From Mesobacillus selenatarsenatis SF-1 (GTDB taxonomy: Bacteria > Bacillota > Bacilli > Bacillales > Cytobacillaceae): a stretch of 32,871 nt of DNA. The notes beneath the pieces are model-generated. The model saw only the letters and a program-made list of their open reading frames with translations. It made no database searches and had not been told where the DNA came from. The position numbers and the translations under genes are program-made. The stretch spans positions 1 to 32,871 of the forward strand of contig NZ_BASE01000024.1 of NCBI RefSeq assembly GCF_000813125.1, read 5' to 3'. Positions 22,626-31,095 of this stretch are shown in pieces (within the stretch, counting starts at the first letter, position 1; every line of letters begins with the position of its first letter).

Positions 22626-24086
22626 TCACGTACCGCAAAATGTCCGGTAAGGTCTTGCCGTTGACGGAGCTGGCTTGCAGTATTCGGCCTGTTCAGCTGA
22701 ATGCTCGAAGGGGTTGGCAAGAACTTCGAGCAGCTTAACCATTACGCTTAAGTCTCCATTGACAGCAGCATTCAGTGCTTCCTCCACCCTATGGTTACGA
22801 GGAATTACCCCCGGGTTATTGTCACGCATCAGCTCATGGACATCATCCTTCGATTGCTCCTGACGTTCTAGTCTTTCCTGCCATTTTCCATGCCACTTCG
22901 TGAAGTCCACAGCCTGGAACATTTCTGATCCTTCCAGCTGATCAAAGGTCAAGGCCTTAAACGTATTTGTAAAATCAGCTTTATGCTCATTCATTAAGTT
23001 TAAGAGATCGGAAATAAGGCTCTTATCTTCTTTTTCCTCATTGAAAATACCCAGTTTCAATCTCATTCCGGAAATGAATTCTGCTTCAAATATTTCCGGG
23101 AACTCAGAGAGGGCTTCCTCCGCCAGCTTCACCGCCTCGTCTTCATCTTCATGCAACAAAGGCAACAAAGCTTCAGCAAAACGAGAAAGATTCCAGCCGC
23201 CGATATACGGCTGATTCCCATAGGCATAGCGGCCATCCCGGTCAATTGAACTGAAAACGGTCGCCGGGTCATACGTGTCCATGAAAGCACAAGGGCCATA
23301 ATCGATTGACTCGCCGCTGATCGTCATGTTGTCAGTATTCATGACTCCGTGGATAAAACCAACATGCTGCCATTTCGCAATCAATGCTGCCTGGCGCTTG
23401 ATCACTTTTTTCAAAAAGGAAAGATAGCGGTTTTCCTGCCCATCGACTTCAGGATAATGGCGCTCTATCGCATAATCAGCCAATGCACGCAAATCCTCGG
23501 TCTTACCCCAGTTCGCGGCAAATTGGAATGTTCCCACCCTTAGGTGGCTTGCTGCCACACGAGTAAGAATTGCGCCAGTTTGCATCGTCTCGCGGATGAT
23601 TTGCTCTCCCGTTGTCGTCACTGCCAGACTTCTGGTCGTTGGGATTCCCAATCCCACCATTGCTTCACTGATGATAAATTCCCTCAGCATAGGTCCAAGT
23701 CCTGCACGTCCGTCTCCTCCACGAGAATATGGCGTCCGCCCTGAACCCTTCAGCTGTATGTCAAACCTCTCTCCATCCGGAGTAATCTGCTCGCCCAACA
23801 GGACCGCCCTTCCGTCTCCAAGCATTGTGAAATGTCCGAATTGATGGCCTGCATATGCCTGAGCAAGAGGTGTACCCCCTTCTGGAATCTCGTTTCCGCC
23901 AAAGATAGCAGCCCCTTCGTCATCTTGCAGAGCTTCAGGGTTTAAACCGAGTTCTTCCGCCAGCGACTCATTGAAGATGACCACTTCAGGTGATTTTACA
24001 GGGGTTGGCTTCTGTTGACTATAAAATATTGTAGGCAGGCGAGAATAGCTGTTATCGATCTTCCAGCCAGCTTGATTGGTTGTCAT
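22626..24086 (-). CDS. selO: Protein adenylyltransferase SelO (YdiU/UPF0061 family)
   Basis: A 486-residue protein with the pseudokinase-like SelO fold, which transfers AMP from ATP to Ser/Thr/Tyr residues of target proteins in the studied homologues. Recognisable blocks: [20 protein letters not shown], the nucleotide-binding [21 protein letters not shown], and HGVMNTDNM followed by [10 protein letters not shown] with the metal-binding Asn/Asp. The C-terminus ends PYRTFCGT. Bacterial SelO proteins commonly lack selenocysteine, as here: the last codons read Cys-Gly-Thr. The frame runs upstream to 24278, but AAAGGAGGCAATACA precedes the ATG at 24086. Divergent from the gene at 24277. Confidence 0.92.
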   Translation of the reverse strand: MTTNQAGWKIDNSYSRLPTIFYSQQKPTPVKSPEVVIFNESLAEELGLNPEALQDDEGAAIFGGNEIPEGGTPLAQAYAGHQFGHFTMLGDGRAVLLGEQITPDGERFDIQLKGSGRTPYSRGGDGRAGLGPMLREFIISEAMVGLGIPTTRSLAVTTTGEQIIRETMQTGAILTRVAASHLRVGTFQFAANWGKTEDLRALADYAIERHYPEVDGQENRYLSFLKKVIKRQAALIAKWQHVGFIHGVMNTDNMTISGESIDYGPCAFMDTYDPATVFSSIDRDGRYAYGNQPYIGGWNLSRFAEALLPLLHEDEDEAVKLAEEALSEFPEIFEAEFISGMRLKLGIFNEEKEDKSLISDLLNLMNEHKADFTNTFKALTFDQLEGSEMFQAVDFTKWHGKWQERLERQEQSKDDVHELMRDNNPGVIPRNHRVEEALNAAVNGDLSVMVKLLEVLANPFEHSAEQAEYCKPAPSTARPYRTFCGT

Positions 24087-24276
24087 TGTATTGCCTCCTT
24101 TATCTTCACGTTCTCGTCGTTCGTTTTTCATATTCATTAATGTATTCTTCCTTTTACTTAATATACCCTCCCTACTGATTGGTAAAGCTGTCATTTGTAC
24201 TATCTCCAGGCTTAGAAAAATGCTTTTTAAGAATAATAATTGTGGGTAAACAAATAGTGTAGAAAGGAGAATTGCC

Positions 24277-25170
24277 ATGAATTATAAAAACATTACTGTC
24301 GCCGGAAGCGGCGTTTTAGGAAGTCAGATTGCTTTTCAAACTGCATACCATGGATTCAACGTATCAGTCTACGATATTAATGATGAGGCGATCGAGCGCG
24401 CGAAGGAGCGTATAACGAAGCTGAAGCCTCGTTACCAGGAGGATCTTGGAGCATCCGAGCAGGAGCTTGAAGCAGCCTATAACCGTCTTTCTTTTTACAG
24501 TGAGCTTTCACAGGCGGTTGCGGATGCCGATCTCGTCATTGAAGCAGTGCCTGAGGTAGTCGACATCAAGATTGATTTTTACAATAAACTGGGACAAGCT
24601 GCGCCCGAAAAGACGGTATTCGCGACGAACACTTCTACGTTGCTGCCAAGCCAATTTGCCGATGCGACAGGCCGTCCGGAAAAATTCCTTGCGCTTCACT
24701 TTGCGAATGAAATCTGGAAAAATAACACCGCTGAAGTCATGATGCATCCTGGCACTGACAAGGCAGTGTTTGACGACCTGTTGGAATTCGCAAAAGCCAT
24801 CGGCATGGTTGCCTTGCCATTATACAAAGAGCAGCCAGGCTATATTCTGAACTCGTTATTGGTACCATTCCTTGAAGCAGGCCAGATGCTTCTAATGAAG
24901 GAAGTGGCCGACCCGGAAACCATCGACAAAACGTGGATGATCGCCACCGGCGCTCCAAAAGGACCGTTCGCAATTTTAGACATCGTCGGAATCACCACAG
25001 CATACAATATCGCCAATGCCAAGGGCGAAGCTGGAGTTCCACAATTCAAAGAACTGGCGAATCTATTAAAAACCGAGTACATTGACAAAGGCAAACTCGG
25101 TGTAGCAACAGGCGAAGGATTTTATAAATACCCGAACCCAAGCTATGAACAGCCAGGATTTTTAAAATAA
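24277..25170 (+). CDS. 3-hydroxyacyl-CoA dehydrogenase (NAD-dependent)
   Basis: A 297-residue two-domain enzyme that oxidises 3-hydroxyacyl-type substrates with NAD. N-terminal Rossmann domain: [19 protein letters not shown] with the GxGxxG loop, acidic D at the end of strand 2 (VYDINDEAI), and [23 protein letters not shown] and [10 protein letters not shown] give the conserved Ser/Asn and catalytic His region, though the usual HFFNP is replaced by HFANE. The C-terminal helical domain ends [14 protein letters not shown]. It may act on a small hydroxy acid rather than in beta-oxidation; no other fad genes are adjacent. The ATG at 24277 has an AAAGGAG site. Confidence 0.87.
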   Translation: MNYKNITVAGSGVLGSQIAFQTAYHGFNVSVYDINDEAIERAKERITKLKPRYQEDLGASEQELEAAYNRLSFYSELSQAVADADLVIEAVPEVVDIKIDFYNKLGQAAPEKTVFATNTSTLLPSQFADATGRPEKFLALHFANEIWKNNTAEVMMHPGTDKAVFDDLLEFAKAIGMVALPLYKEQPGYILNSLLVPFLEAGQMLLMKEVADPETIDKTWMIATGAPKGPFAILDIVGITTAYNIANAKGEAGVPQFKELANLLKTEYIDKGKLGVATGEGFYKYPNPSYEQPGFLK

Positions 25171-25179
25171 TTAGCTAAA

Positions 25180-25210
25180 AGCTCAATCCTTATGTGGATT
25201 GGGCTTTTTG
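25180..25210 (+). terminator. Intrinsic terminator of the hydroxyacyl-CoA dehydrogenase gene
   Basis: AGCTCAATCC (25180-25189) pairs with GGATTGGGCT (25196-25205) and is followed by TTTTG. Confidence 0.85.
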
Positions 25211-25234
25211 TTTGCCGGTTTCCAAGTAACAAAG

Positions 25235-25705
25235 CTATCGGACATTTCCTTGAGCTTCTGCCCTCGGTTTGTCCGATAGACCCCTTCTATCAGACATTTC
25301 CTTGGGATTCTGCCCCCTGTTTGGCCGATAGAACCCTTCTATCGGACATTTCCTTGGGATTCTGCCCTCTGTTTGGCCGATAGACCTCTTCTATCGGACA
25401 TTTCCTTAGGATTCTGTCCCATGTTTGGCCGATAGACACCTTCTATCGGACACTTCCTTAGAATTCTGCCTCCGGTTTGGCCCATAGACCTCTTCTATTG
25501 AACACTTCCTTGGATTCCGCCTGTTTCGAAATGTCTATTAATCCTCTTTTATTAGACATTTCCTTCCTCCTCCGCTCTCAAAATGTCCATTAAACACCTT
25601 TTATTAGACATTTCACTCCTCCTCCGCTCTCATATGTCCATTAAACACCTTTTATTAGACATTTCCCCCCTCCTCCGCACTCAAAATGTCCATTGAAAAC
25701 TTCCT
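25235..25705 (+). repeat. 52-bp stem-loop repeat, nine units of two subtypes (array D)
   Basis: Right arms begin at 25235, 25287, 25339, 25391, 25443, 25495, 25549, 25601 and 25652 (five steps of 52, then 54, 52, 51). The first subtype has arms like TGGCCGATAG and CTATCGGACA around a 7-nt loop (ACCTCTT). The last three units switch to TTATTAGACA right arms and a CTCCTCCGCTCTC linker. Within the first subtype CTATCAGACA faces TGTCCGATAG. It fills the gap between convergent genes (24277 + and 25779 -), downstream of a normal terminator. Confidence 0.9.
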
Positions 25706-25730
25706 CCACACACCATACCTACCCATACCA

Positions 25731-25767
25731 AAAAAACAGCCTAACTCCTCAAAAGGAATTAGACTGT
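25731..25767 (-). terminator. Intrinsic terminator of the dioxygenase-wrbA operon
   Basis: Imperfect 14-bp stem (25736-25749 region with 25754-25767), followed on the minus strand by GCTGTTTTTTT, just after the stop at 25779. Confidence 0.82.
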
Positions 25768-25778
25768 CTAATCATATA

Positions 25779-26384
25779 CTATTGATTTCCGTTCTTCACC
25801 CATCCAGCAACGGTCACTGTGCGCTTCGCCTGGTATTTTACCGCAGCTTCAACGTCTTCAATCATGTTGCCGTCCTGGTCGACTGTTACGCTTGTGCCAT
25901 ATGGGTTGCCGCCAGCACCGAATGTCACTGGATCGCTGTAGCCTGGCGCTGCAACGATTGCACCCCAGTGATACATCGTCGTGTATAGTGAAAGAATTGT
26001 AGCTTCTTGGCCACCGTGCGGATTTTGCGCGGAGGACATAGCGCTCACAACTTTGTTCACCAGCTTGCCCTGAGCCCAGAGGCCACCAGTCGTATCAAGG
26101 AATTGCTTCATTTGAGATGGCATGTTTCCGAATCGCGTTGGAACACTGAAGATAATCGCGTCTGCCCATTCCAGATCGTCTGGAGTCACTTCAGGGATAT
26201 CTTTTGTGTTTTCAACAGTCGCTTTCCACGCTTCATTCCCTTCAATTGCTGATTCAGGGGCTAATTCCTTTACTTTAAAAACCTTCACATCTGCTCCAGC
26301 TTCTTTTGCACCTTCTGCAGCCCATTTCGAAAGCTGCACATTCGTTCCGCCCATGCTGTAAAAAATTACTGCTAATTTGACCAT
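25779..26384 (-). CDS. wrbA: NAD(P)H:quinone oxidoreductase, WrbA type
   Basis: A 201-residue flavodoxin-fold enzyme that reduces quinones by two electrons and so avoids semiquinone formation. FMN-binding loops: AVIFYSMGGTNVQLS at the N-terminus, FSVPTRFGNMPSQMKQFLD in the middle, and SSAQNPHGGQEATILSLYTTMYHWG, all WrbA hallmarks. Length matches WrbA (about 200). The ATG at 26384 has AAAGGAGG. It starts 57 bp after the dioxygenase gene and shares its transcript, which ends at 25731. The pairing points to detoxification of quinones and catechol-like compounds. Confidence 0.9.
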   Translation of the reverse strand: MVKLAVIFYSMGGTNVQLSKWAAEGAKEAGADVKVFKVKELAPESAIEGNEAWKATVENTKDIPEVTPDDLEWADAIIFSVPTRFGNMPSQMKQFLDTTGGLWAQGKLVNKVVSAMSSAQNPHGGQEATILSLYTTMYHWGAIVAAPGYSDPVTFGAGGNPYGTSVTVDQDGNMIEDVEAAVKYQAKRTVTVAGWVKNGNQ

Positions 26385-26440
26385 TTTATCTGCCTCCTTT
26401 AGTAGTTGTTTTCCACAAACACTCAGCCTGCAAACTCGGC

Positions 26441-27424
26441 TTACAGGTACTCTCTTTCAATGTCTCGCGTACTGCGGACGGTATCAATCGGGCGTACAAA
26501 GTCCTCGATCTGCTCCCGCTTTGATTCAAGGAACGGCGGCAATGATAATTTTTCACCAAGAGTTTCGTATGGTTCGTCACCCATGAATCCTGGTCCGTCC
26601 GTTGCCCATTCAAATAAGATTCCTGGCGCCACGCGTGCATACAATGATTCAAAGAAGAATCGGTCGACATAACCTGATGTGCCGAATCCAGCAGCCTTCA
26701 TATGGTCAATCCACTCATAAAGAACCGATGTGTCAGCAACACGGAATGCCGTATGATGCACGGTGCCGAATCCCTGGCGTCCCGCTGGCAGCACTTTATT
26801 GTCCTCAACAATGACCTGCGCACCATTTCCGCCTTCTCCCATTTCAAACAGGTGCAAGGAACCTTCCTGACCAACTTCACGCATATGCATGACTTTTTCC
26901 AATACCTCTTTAAGATAATCAAAGCGTGAGATCCGAATATGGATTGGCCCAAGGCCTGTGATTGCGTATTCCAATGGTAACGGACCGTTTTGCCAAGGTG
27001 TCCCTGAAGCTACACCCTCGTTGAACTCATCGGATACTAACATGTATTGCTGATCATCAAAATCGACGAATGAAATCGTCTTTTTGCCAAACAGTTCCTT
27101 GATGCCTGTATGCTTGACGTCGTATTTATCGAAACGCTTCACCCAGTATTCCAGCGCCTCATCTGTCGGAACACGGAAGCCTGTTTTATAAATCTCGTCC
27201 GTTCCATGAGAACCCTTCGGAATCCCTGGGAAATCAAAGAATGTCATATCCGTGCCCGCCGCCCCTTTATCGTCCGCGAAAAATAAGTGGTAAGTCCGGA
27301 TATCATCCTGGTTGACTGTCTTTTTTACAAGACGCATCCCCAAAACATATGTGAAAAACTCATAGTTCTTTTCCGCACTGCTTGTAATGGCGGTAACATG
27401 GTGAATTCCTTTTAATTCGTTCAA
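26441..27424 (-). CDS. Ring-cleaving dioxygenase, MhqA/MhqO type (VOC fold)
   Basis: A 327-residue protein with two paired VOC modules, of the family that includes B. subtilis MhqA, MhqE and MhqO, which act on hydroquinones. Candidate iron ligands are His9 (GIHHVTA), His223 or His224 (GTVHHTAFRV) and Glu272 (ILFEWATD). Full length with no lesion. The start is TTG at 27424, five to six bases after GGGGGAG. It is the first gene of an operon with a WrbA-type quinone reductase, and two MhqR-like boxes stand upstream. The exact substrate and which mhq orthologue it is cannot be decided by eye. Confidence 0.88.
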   Translation of the reverse strand: MNELKGIHHVTAITSSAEKNYEFFTYVLGMRLVKKTVNQDDIRTYHLFFADDKGAAGTDMTFFDFPGIPKGSHGTDEIYKTGFRVPTDEALEYWVKRFDKYDVKHTGIKELFGKKTISFVDFDDQQYMLVSDEFNEGVASGTPWQNGPLPLEYAITGLGPIHIRISRFDYLKEVLEKVMHMREVGQEGSLHLFEMGEGGNGAQVIVEDNKVLPAGRQGFGTVHHTAFRVADTSVLYEWIDHMKAAGFGTSGYVDRFFFESLYARVAPGILFEWATDGPGFMGDEPYETLGEKLSLPPFLESKREQIEDFVRPIDTVRSTRDIEREYL

Positions 27425-27440
27425 GTTGTCTCCCCCTTTT

Positions 27441-27458
27441 TATCTTGAAACTGAGATA
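27441..27458 (-). promoter_or_regulatory. MhqR-like operator, proximal copy
   Basis: TATCTTGAAACTGAGATA: half-sites TATCT and AGATA are perfect, the centre is imperfect. It lies just upstream of the ribosome site of the dioxygenase gene. It resembles the B. subtilis MhqR box TATCTCGAATTCGAGATA (from memory of the family). Confidence 0.6.
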
Positions 27459-27516
27459 TTAACACAAAAAAATATCTATTCTTACTTTAACCTTAATGAC
27501 TTCGAAAAAAACATAA

Positions 27517-27534
27517 TATCTTGAATTCGAGATA
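27517..27534 (-). promoter_or_regulatory. MhqR-like operator, distal copy
   Basis: TATCTTGAATTCGAGATA is a near-perfect 18-bp palindrome, one base from the remembered MhqR consensus. It lies about 93-110 bp upstream of the dioxygenase start. The starts of the two boxes are 76 bp apart. Confidence 0.65.
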
Positions 27535-27567
27535 ATTTTATCATGTGGTTATTTCCATGTCAACTTG

Positions 27568-27600
27568 GATAAAAGCCCTTGAGATCACTCAAAGGCTTTT
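27568..27600 (-). terminator. Intrinsic terminator of the acetyltransferase gene
   Basis: Thirteen-base-pair stem AAAAGCCCTTGAG / CTCAAAGGCTTTT (one mismatch) with a 4-nt loop, directly after the stop at 27604. Confidence 0.8.
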
Positions 27601-27603
27601 AGA

Positions 27604-27885
27604 CTATTGTTTTAGTACTTCTTTATATTCAGGTTTCCTCTCGAATTCCTTTTGCGCAAAGGAACAAATCGGCTCCACCTTCAGGTCTTCATTTTTTGCC
27701 TTCTCAACAACCTGGCGTACCAATTCCTCCGCCACACCCTGGCCACGGTTCGCCGGATCGACACCCGTATGATTAATGACAAGAAACTTATTGCCGTCAC
27801 GAGTATAAGTTACTTCGCCTACCTCGAGCCCATCAGAATCCTTCGCGACAAAACGTCCGTCTTCCTCTGCATAGTTAAACGACAT
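27604..27885 (-). CDS. GNAT-like N-acetyltransferase, YjdJ/YidJ type
   Basis: A 93-residue small acetyltransferase-fold protein (Acetyltransf_CG type). The acetyl-CoA binding stretch is NHTGVDPANRGQGVAEELV, with the R-G-x-G-x-A loop; the following helix is RQVVEKAKNEDLKVEP and the final strand region is ICSFAQKEFERKPEY. Length is normal for this short subfamily. Substrate unknown. The ATG at 27885 follows CCAGGAGGTATT. Single gene with its own terminator. Confidence 0.88.
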   Translation of the reverse strand: MSFNYAEEDGRFVAKDSDGLEVGEVTYTRDGNKFLVINHTGVDPANRGQGVAEELVRQVVEKAKNEDLKVEPICSFAQKEFERKPEYKEVLKQ

Positions 27886-28062
27886 AACAATACCTCCTGG
27901 TGATATCGATCATTATCTTTCTCTTTTTCCCGCATAATGGTGAACTTACTCTTTTTTGTATAATATTTTTCCACAAGACTTCTACATTGTGCATACGAAA
28001 TTATTGAACATGACAATCTATAGATATGTATGCAAAACCGGCTTTTAAAAGGAATGATTAAT

Positions 28063-28638
28063 TTGGAAAATGAACGACTATCGCGTTTTGATCAGATTGT
28101 CGAGATGGGAAAGGAAGGCCAAAAAGCTTTAAATGAGTATTGGTGGGATTTTTCCCTATATACCTCTTTTGAATATTGGCTGATGGTCTTATTCCTTGTG
28201 GCCCCGCTCATCTTGCTACTTCTTAAAATCAATAAAAATAAGCTATTCCAGATTCTCTTTTACGGCTACAGTATCCATATGCCCTTTGGATATATTGATT
28301 TGTATGGGAGAAATATGGGTTACTGGAATTATCCTTTTCCTGTCATTCCTGTTTTACCGGGGATTTCGCTCGATTCCAGCTTGATACCAATCATTTTTAT
28401 TTTCGTATATCAATCATCGATGACCAGTAATAAAAAATATTATTTGTATGCAACTATCACATCGGTAATCCTGTCATTTGTTTTTAAACCTATGCTAGTC
28501 GGATTAGGATTATTTAAAATGTATGGGTCGATTAACTATTTCCACTTATTTATCAGCTATGTATCTGTATTTATTTTTGCGAAAGTAATTACTGACTTTT
28601 TTCTTTGGAATAAGAAAAGGTATAGGTCAAACGAATAA
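28063..28638 (+). CDS. CBO0543 family membrane protein, copy 1
   Basis: A 191-residue membrane protein with about five hydrophobic segments and an acidic N-terminal helix (MENERLSRFDQIVEM). It resembles CBO0543 family proteins of Bacillus and Clostridium, whose function is unknown. In-frame ATGs at 28030 and 28054 are poorly placed; AAAAGGA lies nine bases before the TTG at 28063, which I take as the start. Two more genes of this family follow within 2 kb (28722 minus, 29412 plus and broken). Family assignment is moderate. Confidence 0.65.
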   Translation: MENERLSRFDQIVEMGKEGQKALNEYWWDFSLYTSFEYWLMVLFLVAPLILLLLKINKNKLFQILFYGYSIHMPFGYIDLYGRNMGYWNYPFPVIPVLPGISLDSSLIPIIFIFVYQSSMTSNKKYYLYATITSVILSFVFKPMLVGLGLFKMYGSINYFHLFISYVSVFIFAKVITDFFLWNKKRYRSNE

Positions 28639-28671
28639 TTTCTCTCCATTTAAGAATCCATACCCAAACAT

Positions 28672-28701
28672 AAAAACGGCCTGAAACCAGGCCTATTTTT
28701 T
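28672..28701. terminator. Terminator between convergent CBO0543 genes
   Basis: Short stem GGCCTG (28678-28683) with CAGGCC (28688-28693), followed by TATTTTTTA on the plus strand; an AAAAA run on the other side gives it weaker use for the minus gene. Confidence 0.75.
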
Positions 28702-28721
28702 ATAAGCTAGAAGGAAACCTT

Positions 28722-29252
28722 CTATCGAAAAACACTCGAGGGTACATCAAAGGTATTCCATAAGAAAGCAATAAATACGGCCGAGAGGATCCAGGCGAAT
28801 ACCGGCCTATGAAAATGGATTTTCAATATGAGGAACATTGCCGCATTAAAAAGGATGGACCACCCGAAATTCCAGCCATTGTAGTATTTTATTAAATGAT
28901 AATGCAAATCAATCATTTCATTTATGATGTAAATTAGCATCCACCCTAAATAATAAATGAACTTCATGATGGCACCTTGTTGTGGAAAATGAGACAAATA
29001 GGCAAGACATGTCGCAGGGTATTTTAATATCATGATGGAAAACGAAATATGTGTATTGGTAATTCCTATTTCCCTGTCACCAGGCGAGGGTACATACCTC
29101 CACATTGGATAATAATCCGACATTAAATAAAGGTAAATAAAATCACCAAGCATAAAGAAAAGGATTGTCGGATAGTACCTTCTCCAGTTCCTCCAATCCC
29201 CCAATATTATTAAAATTCCCAGCCAAAAAATCGCATAAATCGCATTCGTCAT
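28722..29252 (-). CDS. CBO0543 family membrane protein, copy 2
   Basis: A 176-residue membrane protein with about five hydrophobic segments. The motif region YYPTILFFMLGDFIYLYLM, then YPMWRYVPS, and HYHLIKYYNGWNFGWSIL fits the CBO0543 family. The GTG-type start at 29264 is possible, but TGAGG lies six bases before the ATG at 29252. It is convergent with copy 1 and separated from it by a terminator. Function unknown. Confidence 0.7.
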   Translation of the reverse strand: MTNAIYAIFWLGILIILGDWRNWRRYYPTILFFMLGDFIYLYLMSDYYPMWRYVPSPGDREIGITNTHISFSIMILKYPATCLAYLSHFPQQGAIMKFIYYLGWMLIYIINEMIDLHYHLIKYYNGWNFGWSILFNAAMFLILKIHFHRPVFAWILSAVFIAFLWNTFDVPSSVFR

Positions 29253-29411
29253 AGTCTGCCTCACTATAAAATATTTACAAATAAAGGAAACCCCTTCCGT
29301 AGTATACCCAACCCTCTATCAATTATTTCTTAATCGATACTATCTTCTGAATAACCTTACCTTAAGAAGGAATGATACTATAATTAATAATCAGTCGGGA
29401 GGTCTTTCCGT

Positions 29412-29898
29412 ATGAGAAGAAACATGGAAAAAAGCACATTAAAAGTCCTTTTCATCGTCGGTATTTTGTCTTTTTTTAACTGATTAGAAAGCCTCCTGTT
29501 AAGGATTGGCTCCTCATTTTCTTTTTAAAAAGATATATAGCGTCCATTATGGATACTTTGCTAGTGAAGAAAGGTTATTTAAAGTACCCTGTCTCATTAT
29601 TTAAAACATTTGATATCAGCGTGCTCTTCATCTATCTCATTTTTCCTGTAACGTGCATTTACTTTAACCAGGCAACAAAACATTCTGGTCCTTTATTGAC
29701 TCTGTTCAAGTTATTTTTGTTTACCGCTCCATCTACGGTCGTTGAAAATTGGCTTGAGAGAAAACGAAGTTGATCCGCTATAAAAAGAATTGGACCTCCC
29801 TGCACAGCTTTTTCTCGCTTGCAGCCACCTTTCTTGCAGTAAAAATTCTTATGGCTGGAATTAGAAAATTAGCGCAAAAACAAGAATTGAAGATTTGA
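29412..29898 (+). pseudogene. CBO0543 family gene, copy 3, with two frameshifts
   Basis: Three frames join into one family member. From the ATG at 29412 (after a GGGAGG site), MRRNMEKSTLKVLFIVGILS ends at TGA 29481. The next frame carries RKPPVKDWLLIFFLKRYIA, KKGYLKYPVSLFKTFDIS and VVENWLERKRS, ending at 29771. A third frame continues LIRYKKNWTSLHSFFSLAAT and ends MAGIRKLAQKQELKI at TGA 29896. The second shift is repaired by one extra A in the run at 29761-29764; the first lies next to a T7 run (29471-29477) and needs more than one change. Either a decayed gene or homopolymer errors. Confidence 0.72.
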
Positions 29899-29913
29899 CT
29901 TACATTCTGAAAA

Positions 29914-29953
29914 TAAAAGGAAGTATGAGAACTTGCCTCATACTTCCTTTTTG
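29914..29953. terminator. Strong terminator of pstS
   Basis: Perfect 14-bp stem (29916-29929 with 29937-29950), 7-nt loop, with T-rich flanks on both strands (TTTTTG on plus, TTTTATTT on minus). It ends pstS (-) before the third CBO0543 gene (+). Confidence 0.9.
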
Positions 29954-29954
29954 T

Positions 29955-30926
29955 TTACTTCAATTCTTCTAGTTCTTCGATTGTCGCAAGGATGTCCTCG
30001 TCTGTCAGTGGTGCGAAGCCTGTTTCGGCCGCAACATCCTGGGCGTTTTGCATTGTGTAGATTGCGTAATCTAGTACTTGTGCTTTCTCTTTTGCATTAT
30101 TAACATTCAAATATGTGAACACAGGTCGTGTAAATGGACCGTACTTTCCGTCTTCCTTGATTGTTTCAAGAGATGGTTCAACAGGTCCGTTACCAAAGTC
30201 AACATTCACTGCTGCTAACTTATCTTTGTTGTTCGCGTAATATCCATATCCGAAGAAGCCGATTCCGTTCTTGTCTTTTGAAACCAGGTCAACCAGTGTA
30301 GAGTAGTCCTGCTGCAGGTTGATGCCTTCTACAAGATCTTTTTCATCAAGAATGTTTTCAAACATGAATTCGTATGTGCCGTGATTTTCATTCGGGCCGT
30401 ATGTGTTAATTGCTTCAGCCGGGAAGTCAGGGCGTACATCCGACCATTTCTTCTTTCCGCCTTCAGCAAGGAAGATGTCGATGACTTCTTCTTTAGTCAG
30501 TTCCTTTGCCCAGTCATTGTCCTTATTGATGACGATCGTTAGGCCATCCAAAGCTACTTTCATTTCTTTCACATCGATACCAAGCTCTTCAGCTTTTGCC
30601 TTTTCTTCGTCTTTGATCTGGCGTGATGCATCATTGTAGTCTGTTCCATCTTCAACGAGGAATTTCTTGAACCCAGCGGAAGTTCCGGAGCGGCTAACCT
30701 CTACAGATACATCTTCCTGGGTGGACATATAGTTCTCTGCCATTTTTGCCATGAACGGGTATACAGTTCCAGAACCGTCGATCACAACGCTGCCTTCAAG
30801 TTGAGTTTCAGTTTCATTAGAACCATTCGTCGCTTCTGCGTTGCTTTCTCCATCCGAACAAGCCGTTCCGAAAGCCATTACACCAGCAAGCATCGTAAAC
30901 ATCGCTAACTTTTTAAAACTCTTCAT
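29955..30926 (-). CDS. pstS: Phosphate ABC transporter substrate-binding lipoprotein PstS
   Basis: A 323-residue lipoprotein: signal peptide with lipobox G-T-A-C (Cys23), then an acidic linker and the PstS-type binding protein. Phosphate-contacting loops are VVIDGSGTVYP (around residues 50-56) and SRSGTSAGFKKF (around 79-89), and DASRQIKDEE follows. It captures phosphate outside the membrane and hands it to PstCA. The ATG at 30926 follows AGGGGGAATTAAGG. Unusually, no pstC, pstA or pstB follows: a strong terminator comes right after the stop. PhoP-type repeats lie upstream (30995-31042). So it is a stand-alone, phosphate-regulated pstS. Confidence 0.92.
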   Translation of the reverse strand: MKSFKKLAMFTMLAGVMAFGTACSDGESNAEATNGSNETETQLEGSVVIDGSGTVYPFMAKMAENYMSTQEDVSVEVSRSGTSAGFKKFLVEDGTDYNDASRQIKDEEKAKAEELGIDVKEMKVALDGLTIVINKDNDWAKELTKEEVIDIFLAEGGKKKWSDVRPDFPAEAINTYGPNENHGTYEFMFENILDEKDLVEGINLQQDYSTLVDLVSKDKNGIGFFGYGYYANNKDKLAAVNVDFGNGPVEPSLETIKEDGKYGPFTRPVFTYLNVNNAKEKAQVLDYAIYTMQNAQDVAAETGFAPLTDEDILATIEELEELK

Positions 30927-30994
30927 TCCTTAATTCCCCCTAATATTATGTCCGTTGCTACAAGAACAAGATTACTAGACAGTTATTAACCTCG

Positions 30995-31042
30995 TTTTAA
31001 AGAGTTGTAAATTAATTGAAAAGGTTTGTTAAGGAATGTTAA
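30995..31042 (-). promoter_or_regulatory. PhoP box upstream of pstS
   Basis: On the minus strand TTAACA (31042-31037), TTAACA (31032-31027), TTTTCA (31022-31017) and TTTACA (31011-31006), with a weaker fifth near 31000-30995, recur every 10-11 bp. This is the direct-repeat pattern TT(A/T)ACA of Bacillus PhoP binding sites. It lies about 70-115 bp before the pstS ATG. Confidence 0.75.
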
Positions 31043-31095
31043 TTCTTTCCTCAAAGGGAGAAGTTAGATATAGTGAAGAAAAGGAGGTTTTTTTA

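Noticed and set aside
24087-24276. TetR-type operator in the divergent selO / hydroxyacyl-CoA dehydrogenase gap
   Set aside because: TACC...GGTA half-sites were noticed near 24165-24185, but the palindrome is too imperfect to support.
25192-25383. 63-codon frame over array D
   Set aside because: Its protein repeats with the DNA repeat; it starts within the terminator region of the preceding gene.
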